Part shown: positions 33,129 through 40,526 of the stretch, one piece after another
Numbering within the stretch: the first letter of the stretch is position 1
Layout of the letters: each line of letters begins with the position of its first letter
NCBI GenBank assembly: GCA_934121875.1
Contig: CAKOVG010000007.1
Span: 1-45,265, forward strand
Reading direction: 5' to 3'
DNA length: 45,265 nucleotides
Origin: an uncultured Clostridia bacterium
GTDB lineage: Bacteria > Bacillota > Clostridia > TANB77 > CAG-508
Translations under genes and position numbers: made by a program
The notes under the pieces: generated by a model
What the model was told of the DNA's origin: nothing
The model's input: only the letters and a program-made list of their open reading frames with translations
Databases searched by the model: none

Positions 33129-33821
33129 TTATATAGCTTCTTGATTTTCTTCTTTTACTTCTTCACTGTTACCTTCTTGATTTGTAACTTCTAGGCTAGA
33201 TACAGATACTTCGTATGCTACTTTTTTCTCTACTGTTCCATCTTCATGTTTTTTCTCATACTCTCTTGATTGTACTCTACCTATAACTCTTACTTCTGTT
33301 CCAACTGCAACATTTTCACAGAATCTAGCATTTCTTCCCCATGCAATACATGGTATATAGTCTGATTTGTTATATGATCTATTAACTGCTAATAGAACAT
33401 CTGAAATTTCTCTTCCAAATGGTGTTTTTCTATAGATTGGTTTTTTGCAAATATAGCCATCTAAGATAACTTCATTTGAAACAACATCTTTTCTAACTTC
33501 AGCTTCTTCTGATTCTTCTTCTAAAAATTGAACATCTTTTACAAATACAGTTAATATTAGTTTGTTCTTTTCGTTTTCATAACAATTGTATGATCTAAAT
33601 TGACCGTCAATTTGTAGTTTTGCTCCAATAAAAATATCTTGTGTTGTTAGTAATCTTTCTGATATTGTTACTGGAATTATATCTGCATTTCCACTTAAAC
33701 GAGGTACGCTTAAGTCAAATATGTAGAATTTTTCTCCATAAATTTCATGACTAAATCTTTTGTCACTTGTTACCTTTCCAACCAAGATTAAATGGTTATT
33801 ATCCTCATAATTTGTATTCAA
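33129..33821 (-). CDS. SSB-like protein with two OB folds
   Basis: 230-residue single-stranded-DNA-binding-like protein with tandem OB domains. The first (about 8-95) starts HLILVGKVTSDKRFS and the second (about 110-205) has NEVILDGYICKKPIYRKTPFGREISDVLLAVNR and IPCIAWGRNARF, which is the SSB signature region. An acidic tail (EEVKEENQEAI) ends it; the canonical DDDIPF tip is absent. The frame is open to an ATG at 33866 that has no ribosome-binding site. The TTG at 33821 follows GGGAGGAA with good spacing and is preferred. Likely a paralogue and not the essential replication SSB. Confidence 0.75.
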   Translation of the reverse strand: MNTNYEDNNHLILVGKVTSDKRFSHEIYGEKFYIFDLSVPRLSGNADIIPVTISERLLTTQDIFIGAKLQIDGQFRSYNCYENEKNKLILTVFVKDVQFLEEESEEAEVRKDVVSNEVILDGYICKKPIYRKTPFGREISDVLLAVNRSYNKSDYIPCIAWGRNARFCENVAVGTEVRVIGRVQSREYEKKHEDGTVEKKVAYEVSVSSLEVTNQEGNSEEVKEENQEAI

Positions 33822-33905
33822 TTTAATTTCCTCCCTACATTTGTTTCTTAAATTTAGTTTATTCATAATACGTAAAATTTAGACTACTTGCTAGTCACAT
33901 TTTAT

Positions 33906-33934
33906 ATTATACCACACCTTTTTGGTTTTGTCTA
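33906..33934 (-). promoter_or_regulatory. Promoter of the tandem-OB SSB-like gene
   Basis: On the minus strand TAGACA, 17 bases, TATAAT. Confidence 0.65.
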
Positions 33935-33999
33935 CATAAAATGTTAAATTTTTCATTTATTTTTTTCTTTATATTTAAATATACCTCTTTTTCATATTT

Positions 34000-34773
34000 T
34001 TATACATTATTTATTAAATATTGTGTTCCATTATTGTTGATATTATAGCTGTCTTTATATATTAAGTTTGATACTGTTACTATATCATATCCTTTTGATT
34101 TTATATTTTTTATAAGCATACCTAGACTGTCTGCTGTATGTTTTGTTCCATTATGCATTAAAATAATACTACCACCACTTAGTTTACTTTCTAGCCTTTT
34201 CCACATTTCATCTCCTGTAATTCCTGTGTAGTCCACTGTATCTAAATTCCATTGTATTGGCACATGACTAGCTGTTTTAGCTGAACGAATAACAATATTG
34301 TTATATTCTCCATATGGTGCTCTATATAAAATAGTTTTGCTACCTGTAATTTTTTCTATTTTTTTTGATGCTTCTTGTATTTGCTTTATATTTTCTTCAC
34401 TGCTTAAATTATTTACGTGTGGATGTGTATTTGAATGATTTCCTATTTCATGTCCTGCATCAGAAATCTTTTTTACTGCTTCTGGAAATTTCTCAACCCA
34501 ATCTCCTACCATAAAAAATGTTATCTTTACATTATTATCTTTTAATGTTTGTAAAATGCTATCTATATCATCTGCATTCCAAGCACAGTTCATGGTAAGA
34601 GCTATTTTCTTTTCTTTTGTGTCAACATTATATATTGGCATTTCTCTTGCATTGGCTGATGTAATTATGCTGTTCTCAGTTGTTACTGTAAAAGCTATTG
34701 CAAATAGAATAACTACAGTACTAAAGGATACTATGTATGAATATACTTTTTGTTTATTAAAAACAATGAACAT
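34000..34773 (-). CDS. Polysaccharide deacetylase family protein (PdaB-like)
   Basis: 257-residue NodB-domain protein with an N-terminal membrane anchor (residues 10-31), facing outside or the intermembrane space of the forespore. Motif 2 HSNTH (His113, His117) and motif 3 RAPYG (Arg151) are intact, as are the DTVD and LMHNG blocks. Motif 1, normally TFDDG or in clostridial relatives TFDCAWG, reads TMNCAWNADD, so the catalytic-base Asp is Asn62. The family removes N-acetyl groups from peptidoglycan or related glycans. Start: ATG 34773 after TTAGGAGG; an earlier in-frame start at 34812 lacks a site. It lies 66 bases after murI and may be cotranscribed. Confidence 0.82.
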   Translation of the reverse strand: MFIVFNKQKVYSYIVSFSTVVILFAIAFTVTTENSIITSANAREMPIYNVDTKEKKIALTMNCAWNADDIDSILQTLKDNNVKITFFMVGDWVEKFPEAVKKISDAGHEIGNHSNTHPHVNNLSSEENIKQIQEASKKIEKITGSKTILYRAPYGEYNNIVIRSAKTASHVPIQWNLDTVDYTGITGDEMWKRLESKLSGGSIILMHNGTKHTADSLGMLIKNIKSKGYDIVTVSNLIYKDSYNINNNGTQYLINNV

Positions 34774-34839
34774 ATTGTTACCTCCTAAATTTGTTAATAA
34801 CAATATATTCACTGCTTGTATTTTTATGATTTAATTAAT

Positions 34840-35634
34840 TTAAAAGTCATGTTTTTTACTTATAGTTTTAGATTTTATTTCAAATCCCAAAAGTTTACTT
34901 GCTAGTTCATTAAATTTACATTCTGTTTCTGTAAGATATGTATCTATATGTAGCTCATCGTTTTCTGCTAGTTGTTCTTTATTACTTAAAGTGTTCTTTA
35001 CATTTTTTGCTACATGCTCTCCAATATTTATTATTTCGACATTTTTACCAATTTTCTTTTTTATAACTTTAGTTAATAAAGGATAATGTGTACATCCTAA
35101 AATTATAGAGTCTATATTTTTTAATGGTTTTAAATATTCTTTTATTGCTAGTTCTGCAATTTTATTATCACACCATCCTTCTTCAACCATAGGTGCCAAA
35201 AGTGGGCATGCAATGCTTTGAACTCTTGCATCCGGAATTTCTTTTACAATTGCCTTTTCCCATCCATTACTTCTAATTGTTCCTGCTGTAGCAATTACCC
35301 CTATTTTATTTTTTTCTGTTTTTTTTATGTATTTTACTGTTGGTTCTATAACTCCTATGATTGGTATATCAAATAAAGTTTGTACCTCTTCTAATGCCTG
35401 ACTTGTAGCTGTTCCACAAGCAATTACTACAAGTTTAACTCCCTTTTCTATCAAAAACTTGACTCCTTCTTTTGTTAGTTCTATTATGCTTTCTTTTGAT
35501 TTGCTTCCATATGGAAATCTTTTTGTATCTCCCAAATATATAAAATTTTCATTAGGTAATTGTTTGATTAATTCCTTTAAAACTGTCATTCCTCCTACTC
35601 CAGAGTCAAACACTCCTATTGGTCTGTTGTCCAT
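34840..35634 (-). CDS. murI: Glutamate racemase
   Basis: 264-residue cofactor-independent racemase making D-glutamate for peptidoglycan. FDSGVGGMTVLKEL and GDTKRFPYG are the opening motifs. Catalytic cysteines are Cys73 (ACGTATS) and Cys181 (GCTHYPLL). The common ACNTAS is ACGTAT here, a variant also seen in other clostridia as far as I recall. Complete. Its product feeds the stem-peptide position acted on by MurT-GatD elsewhere in the window. Confidence 0.95.
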   Translation of the reverse strand: MDNRPIGVFDSGVGGMTVLKELIKQLPNENFIYLGDTKRFPYGSKSKESIIELTKEGVKFLIEKGVKLVVIACGTATSQALEEVQTLFDIPIIGVIEPTVKYIKKTEKNKIGVIATAGTIRSNGWEKAIVKEIPDARVQSIACPLLAPMVEEGWCDNKIAELAIKEYLKPLKNIDSIILGCTHYPLLTKVIKKKIGKNVEIINIGEHVAKNVKNTLSNKEQLAENDELHIDTYLTETECKFNELASKLLGFEIKSKTISKKHDF

Positions 35635-35710
35635 ATTATTTATCTCTCTTTCTTTTTTTATATATTATACTCTAATAATTATAATTTTACCATACTTATT
35701 TTATTATTGC

Positions 35711-35738
35711 ACATTTTGTCGATTTTTTTCATATTATA
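35711..35738 (+). promoter_or_regulatory. Candidate sigma-K-type promoter of the Cys-rich gene
   Basis: AC, 17 bases, CATATTATA fits the sigma-K pattern AC-N16/17-CATANNNTA. No good sigma-A -35 is seen at a proper distance. The match is short and in AT-rich DNA, so chance is possible. Confidence 0.35.
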
Positions 35739-35764
35739 TAAAAAAGAAAGGAAGGAATATAATT

Positions 35765-36193
35765 ATGGAATTTGATAAAAATATATGCCCAGTTATAAAC
35801 GTAGATGGCGTTATAGCTACAGGAAAGCAATATGATTTAGAAATTAATTTACCAGAAGATAACAGAACTGTTATTTACGGAATTATTAAAGATTGCTATA
35901 AAGAGCCTGTTTGCGAAGCAGTTGTTAAATTGGTTGAAGTGGTTTGCGAACATGGTATGGAGGAAAGAAGACCAGTTTCTCATACTTTTACAGACAAAAA
36001 TGGAGAATTCGTTTTTGGACCTTTATGTGCTAACCGTGTATACGAAATTGAGGTATGGGTTGACAGAGTAAAACATTGTAAAGTATGTACTTCATGCAAA
36101 CGTGAAGGTAAATGTTTAAAAGGTATTGAATTAAAGTGCCCACCATGCCAAGAAAAACCATGTGAAGACCCTTGTAATAAACCTTGTAGATAA
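35765..36193 (+). CDS. Cysteine-rich protein with carboxypeptidase-regulatory-like (Cna-B-type) fold
   Basis: 142-residue protein without signal peptide. The centre (about 40-110: YGIIKDCYKEPVCEAVVKLVEV, SHTFTDKNGEFVFGPL, YEIEVWVD) is a Cna-B or carboxypeptidase-regulatory-like beta sandwich. The C-terminal 40 residues are rich in cysteine with CxxC and PC pairs (CKVCTSCKREGKC, CPPCQEKPCEDPC). Similar proteins occur in spore-forming clostridia. A spore-coat role fits the cysteines and the sigma-K-like promoter, but that is inference. The frame is open far upstream into murI antisense; AAGGAAGGAA before the ATG at 35765 sets the start. Confidence 0.72.
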   Translation: MEFDKNICPVINVDGVIATGKQYDLEINLPEDNRTVIYGIIKDCYKEPVCEAVVKLVEVVCEHGMEERRPVSHTFTDKNGEFVFGPLCANRVYEIEVWVDRVKHCKVCTSCKREGKCLKGIELKCPPCQEKPCEDPCNKPCR

Positions 36194-36202
36194 TCAAAAT
36201 TT

Positions 36203-36225
36203 GAAGCCTAGAAATTCTAGGCTTC
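36203..36225. terminator. Bidirectional terminator
   Basis: GAAGCCTAG and CTAGGCTTC around AAATT, followed by a T run. Serves the Cys-rich gene and the 46-residue gene opposite. Confidence 0.9.
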
Positions 36226-36229
36226 TTTT

Positions 36230-36370
36230 TTACAATATTCCCATTTTTCTTGCTATTTTTTTGCCTTTCTTTATCATTTTTCTTCTGTTATTTCCCATAG
36301 TATCAGAATACATCATTGCAACTCCTGCAGTTACTATTCCACCTATTAGTACACCTTTTACAAATTTCAT
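36230..36370 (-). CDS. 46-residue membrane-associated small protein
   Basis: Hand-translated: it opens MKFVKGVLIGGIVTAGVAMM, a glycine-rich hydrophobic segment like that of YtxH-type small proteins, followed by SDTMGNN and a strongly basic tail (RRKMIKKGKKIARKMGIL). GAAAGGATGATAAT before the ATG is a proper ribosome-binding site, and a terminator follows at once, so it is a credible gene though short. Similar small proteins occur in clostridia. Role unknown. Confidence 0.65.
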   Translation of the reverse strand: MKFVKGVLIGGIVTAGVAMMYSDTMGNNRRKMIKKGKKIARKMGIL

Positions 36371-36396
36371 ATTATCATCCTTTCTCAAAAAATATT

Positions 36397-36787
36397 TTAT
36401 TTAAATTTAGTATGTCCTTTTTTATTTTTTATATACTCATTATATAAAGAATATATTTCATATATTGCAATTATAAATAAAAATATGCCAAATAGTTTTT
36501 TCAAAAGTTCTACATTCATATGACTGCTTATGTTTGCACTTATTATAGATCCTATTACTCCAGCTACTAATATTACCCATGTTTCTTTTACATTTATATT
36601 TTTATTTTTTATACCAATAATTACTGACGTGATTGCTGTAGGAATAAAAAATATTAAGTTTGTAGATTGCGCTGTGTGTTGGTCTAAGTTCATAAATATA
36701 GAAAGGAGAAGAATTAATATTGTTCCTCCTCCCATTCCCATTCCGACTTATAATTCCTGATATAAAGCCTATTAGTATTTTAAACAC
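36397..36787 (-). pseudogene. Half-size TauE/SafE family protein, frameshifted
   Basis: Reading from a GTG at 36787 (AAAGGTG site, good spacing) gives MFKILIGFISGIIS. The frame then breaks. The continuation GMGMGGGTILILLLSIF, QHTAQSTNLIFFIPTAITSVIIGIKNKNI is in another frame from 36744 down. Removing one base (C on the minus strand, plus-strand G at 36745) restores a 129-residue TauE/SafE half-protein with the glycine-rich family motif exactly at the join. About four membrane segments. It could be a sequencing or assembly error, a fresh mutation, or a +1 shift at the rare CGG codon. It follows a second half-size gene by 18 bases. Confidence 0.75.
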
Positions 36788-36805
36788 TTTCTATACACCT
36801 TTAAT

Positions 36806-37147
36806 TTAAAATATCATATTGTAACTAGCATATATTAAAAATATTGCAAATGCAATTTTCAGATATTTATCTGGCACCTTATTTAAAAGTTTTGCTCCAG
36901 TAAATCCACCTATTATTCCTCCCACTGCACAATATATCCCAGTTTTCCAATTTATTAAATTGCTATTCGAATAAAAAATTGCTGTTGTAATTACCATTGG
37001 TAATATGCAAAAAACAGAAGTTGCTCTTGCTTTTTTAGGTTCAAGTTTTAAAATGTACATGAATGCAGGAACAAGAATTAGTCCGCCTCCTGCTGTAAAA
37101 AGCCCACTAATCACACCAGCCATAAATCCTATAAATATTTTCTTCAT
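36806..37147 (-). CDS. Half-size TauE/SafE family permease
   Basis: 113-residue membrane protein with four hydrophobic segments, equal to one half of a standard sulfite-exporter TauE/SafE protein. GLFTAGGGLILVPAFMYILKLEPKKARATSVFCILP is the family motif region. With the next gene (36397-36787) it makes a two-gene split version of the transporter, as often seen in Clostridia. Substrate unknown; relatives move sulfur-containing anions. With the partner broken, activity is doubtful. Confidence 0.82.
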   Translation of the reverse strand: MKKIFIGFMAGVISGLFTAGGGLILVPAFMYILKLEPKKARATSVFCILPMVITTAIFYSNSNLINWKTGIYCAVGGIIGGFTGAKLLNKVPDKYLKIAFAIFLIYASYNMIF

Positions 37148-37182
37148 TTGTATTATTATGTATATTTCTTAAAAAATTATAC

Positions 37183-37407
37183 CTAACATTTTTCTAAATT
37201 TTCTCTATTTTTATGTATTTCCCTTTCTGCAATTTCTGTTAGTGCTAAATCACATTTAAGCATTTGCACAATAATGTGATTTTTCAGCTCCTCATCTTTT
37301 ATTCTTTCTGTAGCATCAAGGAATTTTTGTAAATAGTGTAAATATTTTTTATTTTTTTCTTTCCAGTCTCTATTTTTTATAGTATTTTTTTCTCTCTTAA
37401 CCTCCAT
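37183..37407 (-). CDS. Small helical protein of unknown function
   Basis: 74-residue basic, helical protein (KKYLHYLQKFLDATERIKDEELKNHIIVQMLKCDLALTEIAE), no membrane segment. GGAAAGAGGTG before the ATG. Upstream of the TauE/SafE pair on the same strand with a 35-base gap, so probably one transcript. No family recognised. Confidence 0.6.
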   Translation of the reverse strand: MEVKREKNTIKNRDWKEKNKKYLHYLQKFLDATERIKDEELKNHIIVQMLKCDLALTEIAEREIHKNRENLEKC

Positions 37408-37519
37408 TCAAAGCACCTCTTTCCTTCGATTACTTCAAAATAGTTTTTTATTACTTTTATCGTAAACTTATTTTTATAATATGTAATTTTAATACATATC
37501 GTGGTAAAATACAAGTACT

Positions 37520-37557
37520 CGACAAAATACGACAAAATTCATAATCAAAAATATAAT
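37520..37557 (+). promoter_or_regulatory. Promoter with tandem CGACAAAAT repeats upstream of the small XRE gene
   Basis: CGACAAAAT occurs at 37520-37528 and 37530-37538, a ten-base period that puts both on one face of the helix. ACGACA (37529-37534) can serve as -35, 17 bases before TATAAT (37552-37557). The second repeat overlaps the -35, a classical repressor position. Confidence 0.5.
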
Positions 37558-37573
37558 AGAAAGGTTGAACAAC

Positions 37574-37789
37574 ATGATTAAAATAAAATTATCTGATCTA
37601 CTTGGAAAACATAAAATGACTCAAAAATCTCTGGCAGAACTAACCCATATTAGACCTGCTACAATTTCTAAAATGTATTATGAAGAAACTAAGCGAATTG
37701 ATATTATGCAATTAAATAATATATGTAAAGCATTTAATTGTGAGATTTCTGACTTATTAGAATATATTCCAGATTCAAAGGATAAATAA
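37574..37789 (+). CDS. Small XRE family regulator
   Basis: 71-residue single-domain Cro/C1-type DNA-binding protein (LSDLLGKHKMTQKSLAELTHIRPATISKMYY, then CKAFNCEISDLLEYIP). It is all helix-turn-helix with no effector domain. A TTG at 37565 is in frame but touches the AGAAAGG site; the ATG at 37574 is preferred. Possible self-regulation through the repeats at 37520-37538. Confidence 0.85.
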   Translation: MIKIKLSDLLGKHKMTQKSLAELTHIRPATISKMYYEETKRIDIMQLNNICKAFNCEISDLLEYIPDSKDK

Positions 37790-37827
37790 TATTTTATTTT
37801 TACTAATAGGTTAATTTTATTATATCA

Positions 37828-37855
37828 AAATATACTAGCAAAAGCTAGTATATTT
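37828..37855. terminator. Bidirectional terminator
   Basis: AAATATACTAGC and GCTAGTATATTT around AAAA; between the XRE gene and the cysteine desulfurase gene. Confidence 0.85.
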
Positions 37856-37865
37856 TTGTATCTAT

Positions 37866-38999
37866 TCATATTTTAGGTATAATGCTAGTTAAGCTGTCCA
37901 CTAAAAATTTTACTTCCTGCTTTGTATTAGATTTTCCAAATGTAGTTCTTAACGTACCATCAGCTAAATTTCTGTTAAGACCTACAGCTATTAACACATG
38001 AGATGGTTCAGGGTTACCCGTACTACAAGCTGATCCAGCTGAAGCACATATTCCTCTTTTATCTAATTCAAGTAATAATTGTTGGGCATTTACATTTGGA
38101 AATGAAAAATTTGCATTTCCTGGGAGTCTATTATTTCTATCTCCATTTAATTTTGCATTTGGTATTTTTTGTTCTATTTGCTCAATATAAAAATCTCTTA
38201 AATTTTGTAAGTGCCTATTATATTCATCATAGTTTACATATATATTTTCAATTGCCTTACCTAATGCAACAATTTCTGCTACATTTTCAGTTCCTGCTCT
38301 TTTATCTTTTTCTTGATGACCACCATCCTGAATTTTTTCAAATTCTACTCCTTCTTTCACATATAATGCTCCTATACCTTTTGGAGCATAGAACTTATGC
38401 CCTGACATTGATAGGCTGTCTATATTTAATTTGTTTACATCTATTCTTACATTTCCTATTGCTTGAACTGCGTCTGTGTGAAATATTATATTATGTTTGT
38501 GTGCAAGCTCTCCTATTTTTTGTATTGGTTCTATTGTGCCAATTTCATTGTTTGCAAACATAATTGAAATTAAAATTGTAGTTGGTTTTATTGAATTTAT
38601 TAGTTGATTAAAATCTATAAATCCATTTTCGTCCACATTAAGGTATGTTACTTCAAATCCTTGTTTTTCTAAGGTTTTGCAGGAATTTAATACTGCGTGA
38701 TGTTCTATTTTGCTTGTAATTATATGGTTGCCTTTATTTCTATTTGCATATGCAATTCCCTTTATCGCCAAGTTGTCGCTTTCACTTCCACATGAAGTAA
38801 AATATATTTCTTTTGGTTTTGCATTTATTGCTTTTGCCACTCTTTTTCTAGCTAATTCAATTGCTCTTTTTGACTGTCTTCCCAGAGCATACATTGCAGA
38901 AGCATTTCCATACTCAAATTCAAAATATGGAAGCATTTCTTCTAATACTTCCTTACTTACTGGTGTTGTAGCTGCATGATCAAAATATATTGTTTGCAT
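37866..38999 (-). CDS. Cysteine desulfurase (NifS/IscS type)
   Basis: 377-residue class V aminotransferase-fold PLP enzyme that takes sulfur from cysteine for Fe-S clusters or tRNA thiolation. The PLP lysine is Lys202 (SMSGHKF). The catalytic loop Cys325 is in CASAGSACSTGNPEPSHVL, the group I (IscS/NifS) pattern. The opening YFDHAATTPVSKEVLEEM is typical. A longer frame begins at 39023; AGAAGGAAT places the start at 38999. No iscU or mnmA is adjacent, so the sulfur acceptor cannot be named. Confidence 0.93.
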   Translation of the reverse strand: MQTIYFDHAATTPVSKEVLEEMLPYFEFEYGNASAMYALGRQSKRAIELARKRVAKAINAKPKEIYFTSCGSESDNLAIKGIAYANRNKGNHIITSKIEHHAVLNSCKTLEKQGFEVTYLNVDENGFIDFNQLINSIKPTTILISIMFANNEIGTIEPIQKIGELAHKHNIIFHTDAVQAIGNVRIDVNKLNIDSLSMSGHKFYAPKGIGALYVKEGVEFEKIQDGGHQEKDKRAGTENVAEIVALGKAIENIYVNYDEYNRHLQNLRDFYIEQIEQKIPNAKLNGDRNNRLPGNANFSFPNVNAQQLLLELDKRGICASAGSACSTGNPEPSHVLIAVGLNRNLADGTLRTTFGKSNTKQEVKFLVDSLTSIIPKI

Positions 39000-39081
39000 A
39001 TTATTCCTTCTTTCCATTAACATGAAATTCCTATATTTATTATATGCAAGGTTTTATATATTATTTACTTATTTTAACAAA

Positions 39082-39144
39082 ATTAGGTAACTTTAGAAAT
39101 ATGCTAAAAATTATCTTTTTAATACGTCCATAAAGTTACCTAAT
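39082..39144. repeat. 14-bp perfect inverted repeat with 35-base loop
   Basis: ATTAGGTAACTTTA (39082-39095) and TAAAGTTACCTAAT (39131-39144). On the minus strand it follows the stop of the 115-residue gene within six bases and is trailed by TTTTG, so it may be a terminator with a long loop. It may also be a small mobile repeat. Confidence 0.6.
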
Positions 39145-39149
39145 AAAAT

Positions 39150-39497
39150 TTATTTTTTTATTGCATTCTCTTGATTCCATCTTGTTACTCTAACATTTTG
39201 GTATGCTTGTAATACTTCCGAATATTTTCTATATTCATCTTCCCATACAATTGATGGTATTTTATCATATGCTTTAAAAACTTTTTCTGCTTCTGTTAAA
39301 AATATTATTTGTTCTTGTGGACTCATCAAATTATATCTTTTTGAAAATCTATATAATTTGTCTAGCATTTGATTAGCTTGTATAAATCCCCAAAAGTCTT
39401 TTACTTTTATTCCTGCCATTCTAATTTGCAATATTGCTGATGCAACCAACGCAAATACTACAAATATTAGTACATAAATTACCATTAATGCTTCCAT
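39150..39497 (-). CDS. Membrane-anchored protein of unknown function
   Basis: 115-residue protein with one N-terminal membrane segment (about 5-26: VIYVLIFVVFALVASAIL) and a helical, charged cytoplasmic or extracytoplasmic part (FWGFIQANQMLDKLYRFSKRYNLMSPQEQIIFLTEAEKVFKAYDKIP). A longer frame begins at 39536; AAGGGAAGAAAAG sets the start at 39497. No family recognised. Single gene followed by an inverted repeat. Confidence 0.65.
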   Translation of the reverse strand: MEALMVIYVLIFVVFALVASAILQIRMAGIKVKDFWGFIQANQMLDKLYRFSKRYNLMSPQEQIIFLTEAEKVFKAYDKIPSIVWEDEYRKYSEVLQAYQNVRVTRWNQENAIKK

Positions 39498-39574
39498 CTT
39501 TTCTTCCCTTTTCTTAAGTTTTTTATATTTTATCATTATTTATTTTTTTGTGCAATATTTAATGATTTTTTTTC

Positions 39575-39603
39575 TTTAAAATAGCATAATTATATGATAT
39601 AAT
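39575..39603 (+). promoter_or_regulatory. Promoter of the CDF transporter gene
   Basis: TTTAAA, 17 bases, TATAAT; the -35 is weak. Confidence 0.45.
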
Positions 39604-39634
39604 AATTTAAATTTTGAAAATAGAGGTTGGATTT

Positions 39635-40492
39635 ATGGACCGTTTTGAAGAGACTAAAAAAGCCGGAATTGTTGGTATTTTTGGTAATTTATTTTTACTA
39701 ATTATAAAGGGAATTGTTGGAATATTGTTTAGAAGTCAAGCGATGATAGCTGATGCTGCTAATAGTGCTGGGGATATTTTTGCATCTCTTATGACTTTTA
39801 TTGGTAATACAATTGCAAGTAGCCCAGAAGATTCAGACCATAACTTTGGTCATGGAAAAGCTGAATATATATTTTCTATGTTTATTGCTATTTCTATGAT
39901 TATAGTTTCCTTTAAACTTTTGTATGATTCTATTTATACATTAATTTGTGGCAGTAATTTAGTTTTCTCCTGGCTCTTAGTTTTTGTTTGTTTTATTACC
40001 ATTGTAGTAAAAGTCTTACTATATTTATTTACTTCAAAACTTGCTAAAAAGTTTAATAACATTTTATTAGAAGCAAACAAAAAAGATCACCTTAATGATT
40101 GTATTGCTACAAGTTTAACTTTGATTTCCATTTTATTTACTTTAATCAATATTTATTGGTTCGACAGCCTTGTTGGTATTGGAATTTCAGTTTGGATTTG
40201 CATTACAGGTACTAAAATTTTTATAGAGAGTTACAATATTTTAATGGATAAATCAATAGATTTAAAAACTAGAGATATTATTTTAGATATTGCTCATAAT
40301 TATAATGAAATCCAAAGATTAGATGAAATTTCTTCAACTCCTGTGGGGTATAAATATATTGTTGTTTTAACTATATATGTTGATGGAAATATGTCTACTT
40401 TTGATAGTCATAATTTAGCTGATAGATTTGAAAAGGATGTTAATGCTTTAGATAATGTTTATAAAGCGATTGTTCATGTAAATCCTATATAA
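39635..40492 (+). CDS. Cation diffusion facilitator family transporter
   Basis: 285-residue proton-coupled divalent metal exporter. Six membrane segments (about 15-195) and a C-terminal cytoplasmic domain (about 205-285). Metal-site residues are visible in IADAANSAGD (helix 2) and HLNDCIATS (helix 5: His and Asp), and DSDHNFGHGKAE is the family loop. Zn, Fe, Mn and Co are all possible. A frame from TTG 39614 exists; GAGGTTGG favours the ATG at 39635. Confidence 0.9.
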   Translation: MDRFEETKKAGIVGIFGNLFLLIIKGIVGILFRSQAMIADAANSAGDIFASLMTFIGNTIASSPEDSDHNFGHGKAEYIFSMFIAISMIIVSFKLLYDSIYTLICGSNLVFSWLLVFVCFITIVVKVLLYLFTSKLAKKFNNILLEANKKDHLNDCIATSLTLISILFTLINIYWFDSLVGIGISVWICITGTKIFIESYNILMDKSIDLKTRDIILDIAHNYNEIQRLDEISSTPVGYKYIVVLTIYVDGNMSTFDSHNLADRFEKDVNALDNVYKAIVHVNPI

Positions 40493-40493
40493 T

Positions 40494-40526
40494 AATAAAA
40501 ACCAGACATTTGCCTGGTTTTTTATT
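40494..40526. terminator. Bidirectional terminator of the CDF gene and the ctsR operon
   Basis: AATAAAAACCAG and CTGGTTTTTTATT around an 8-base loop; overlaps the clpC stop codon. Confidence 0.85.

Noticed and set aside
34791..34803. TTGTTAATAACAA palindrome before the deacetylase gene as an operator
   Set aside because: Short, AT-rich palindrome of a kind expected by chance; no promoter elements aligned to it.
35459..35764. Upstream extension of the Cys-rich protein into murI antisense
   Set aside because: Conserved-looking start MEFDKNICPV with its own ribosome-binding site lies at 35765; the extension is hydrophobic antisense sequence.
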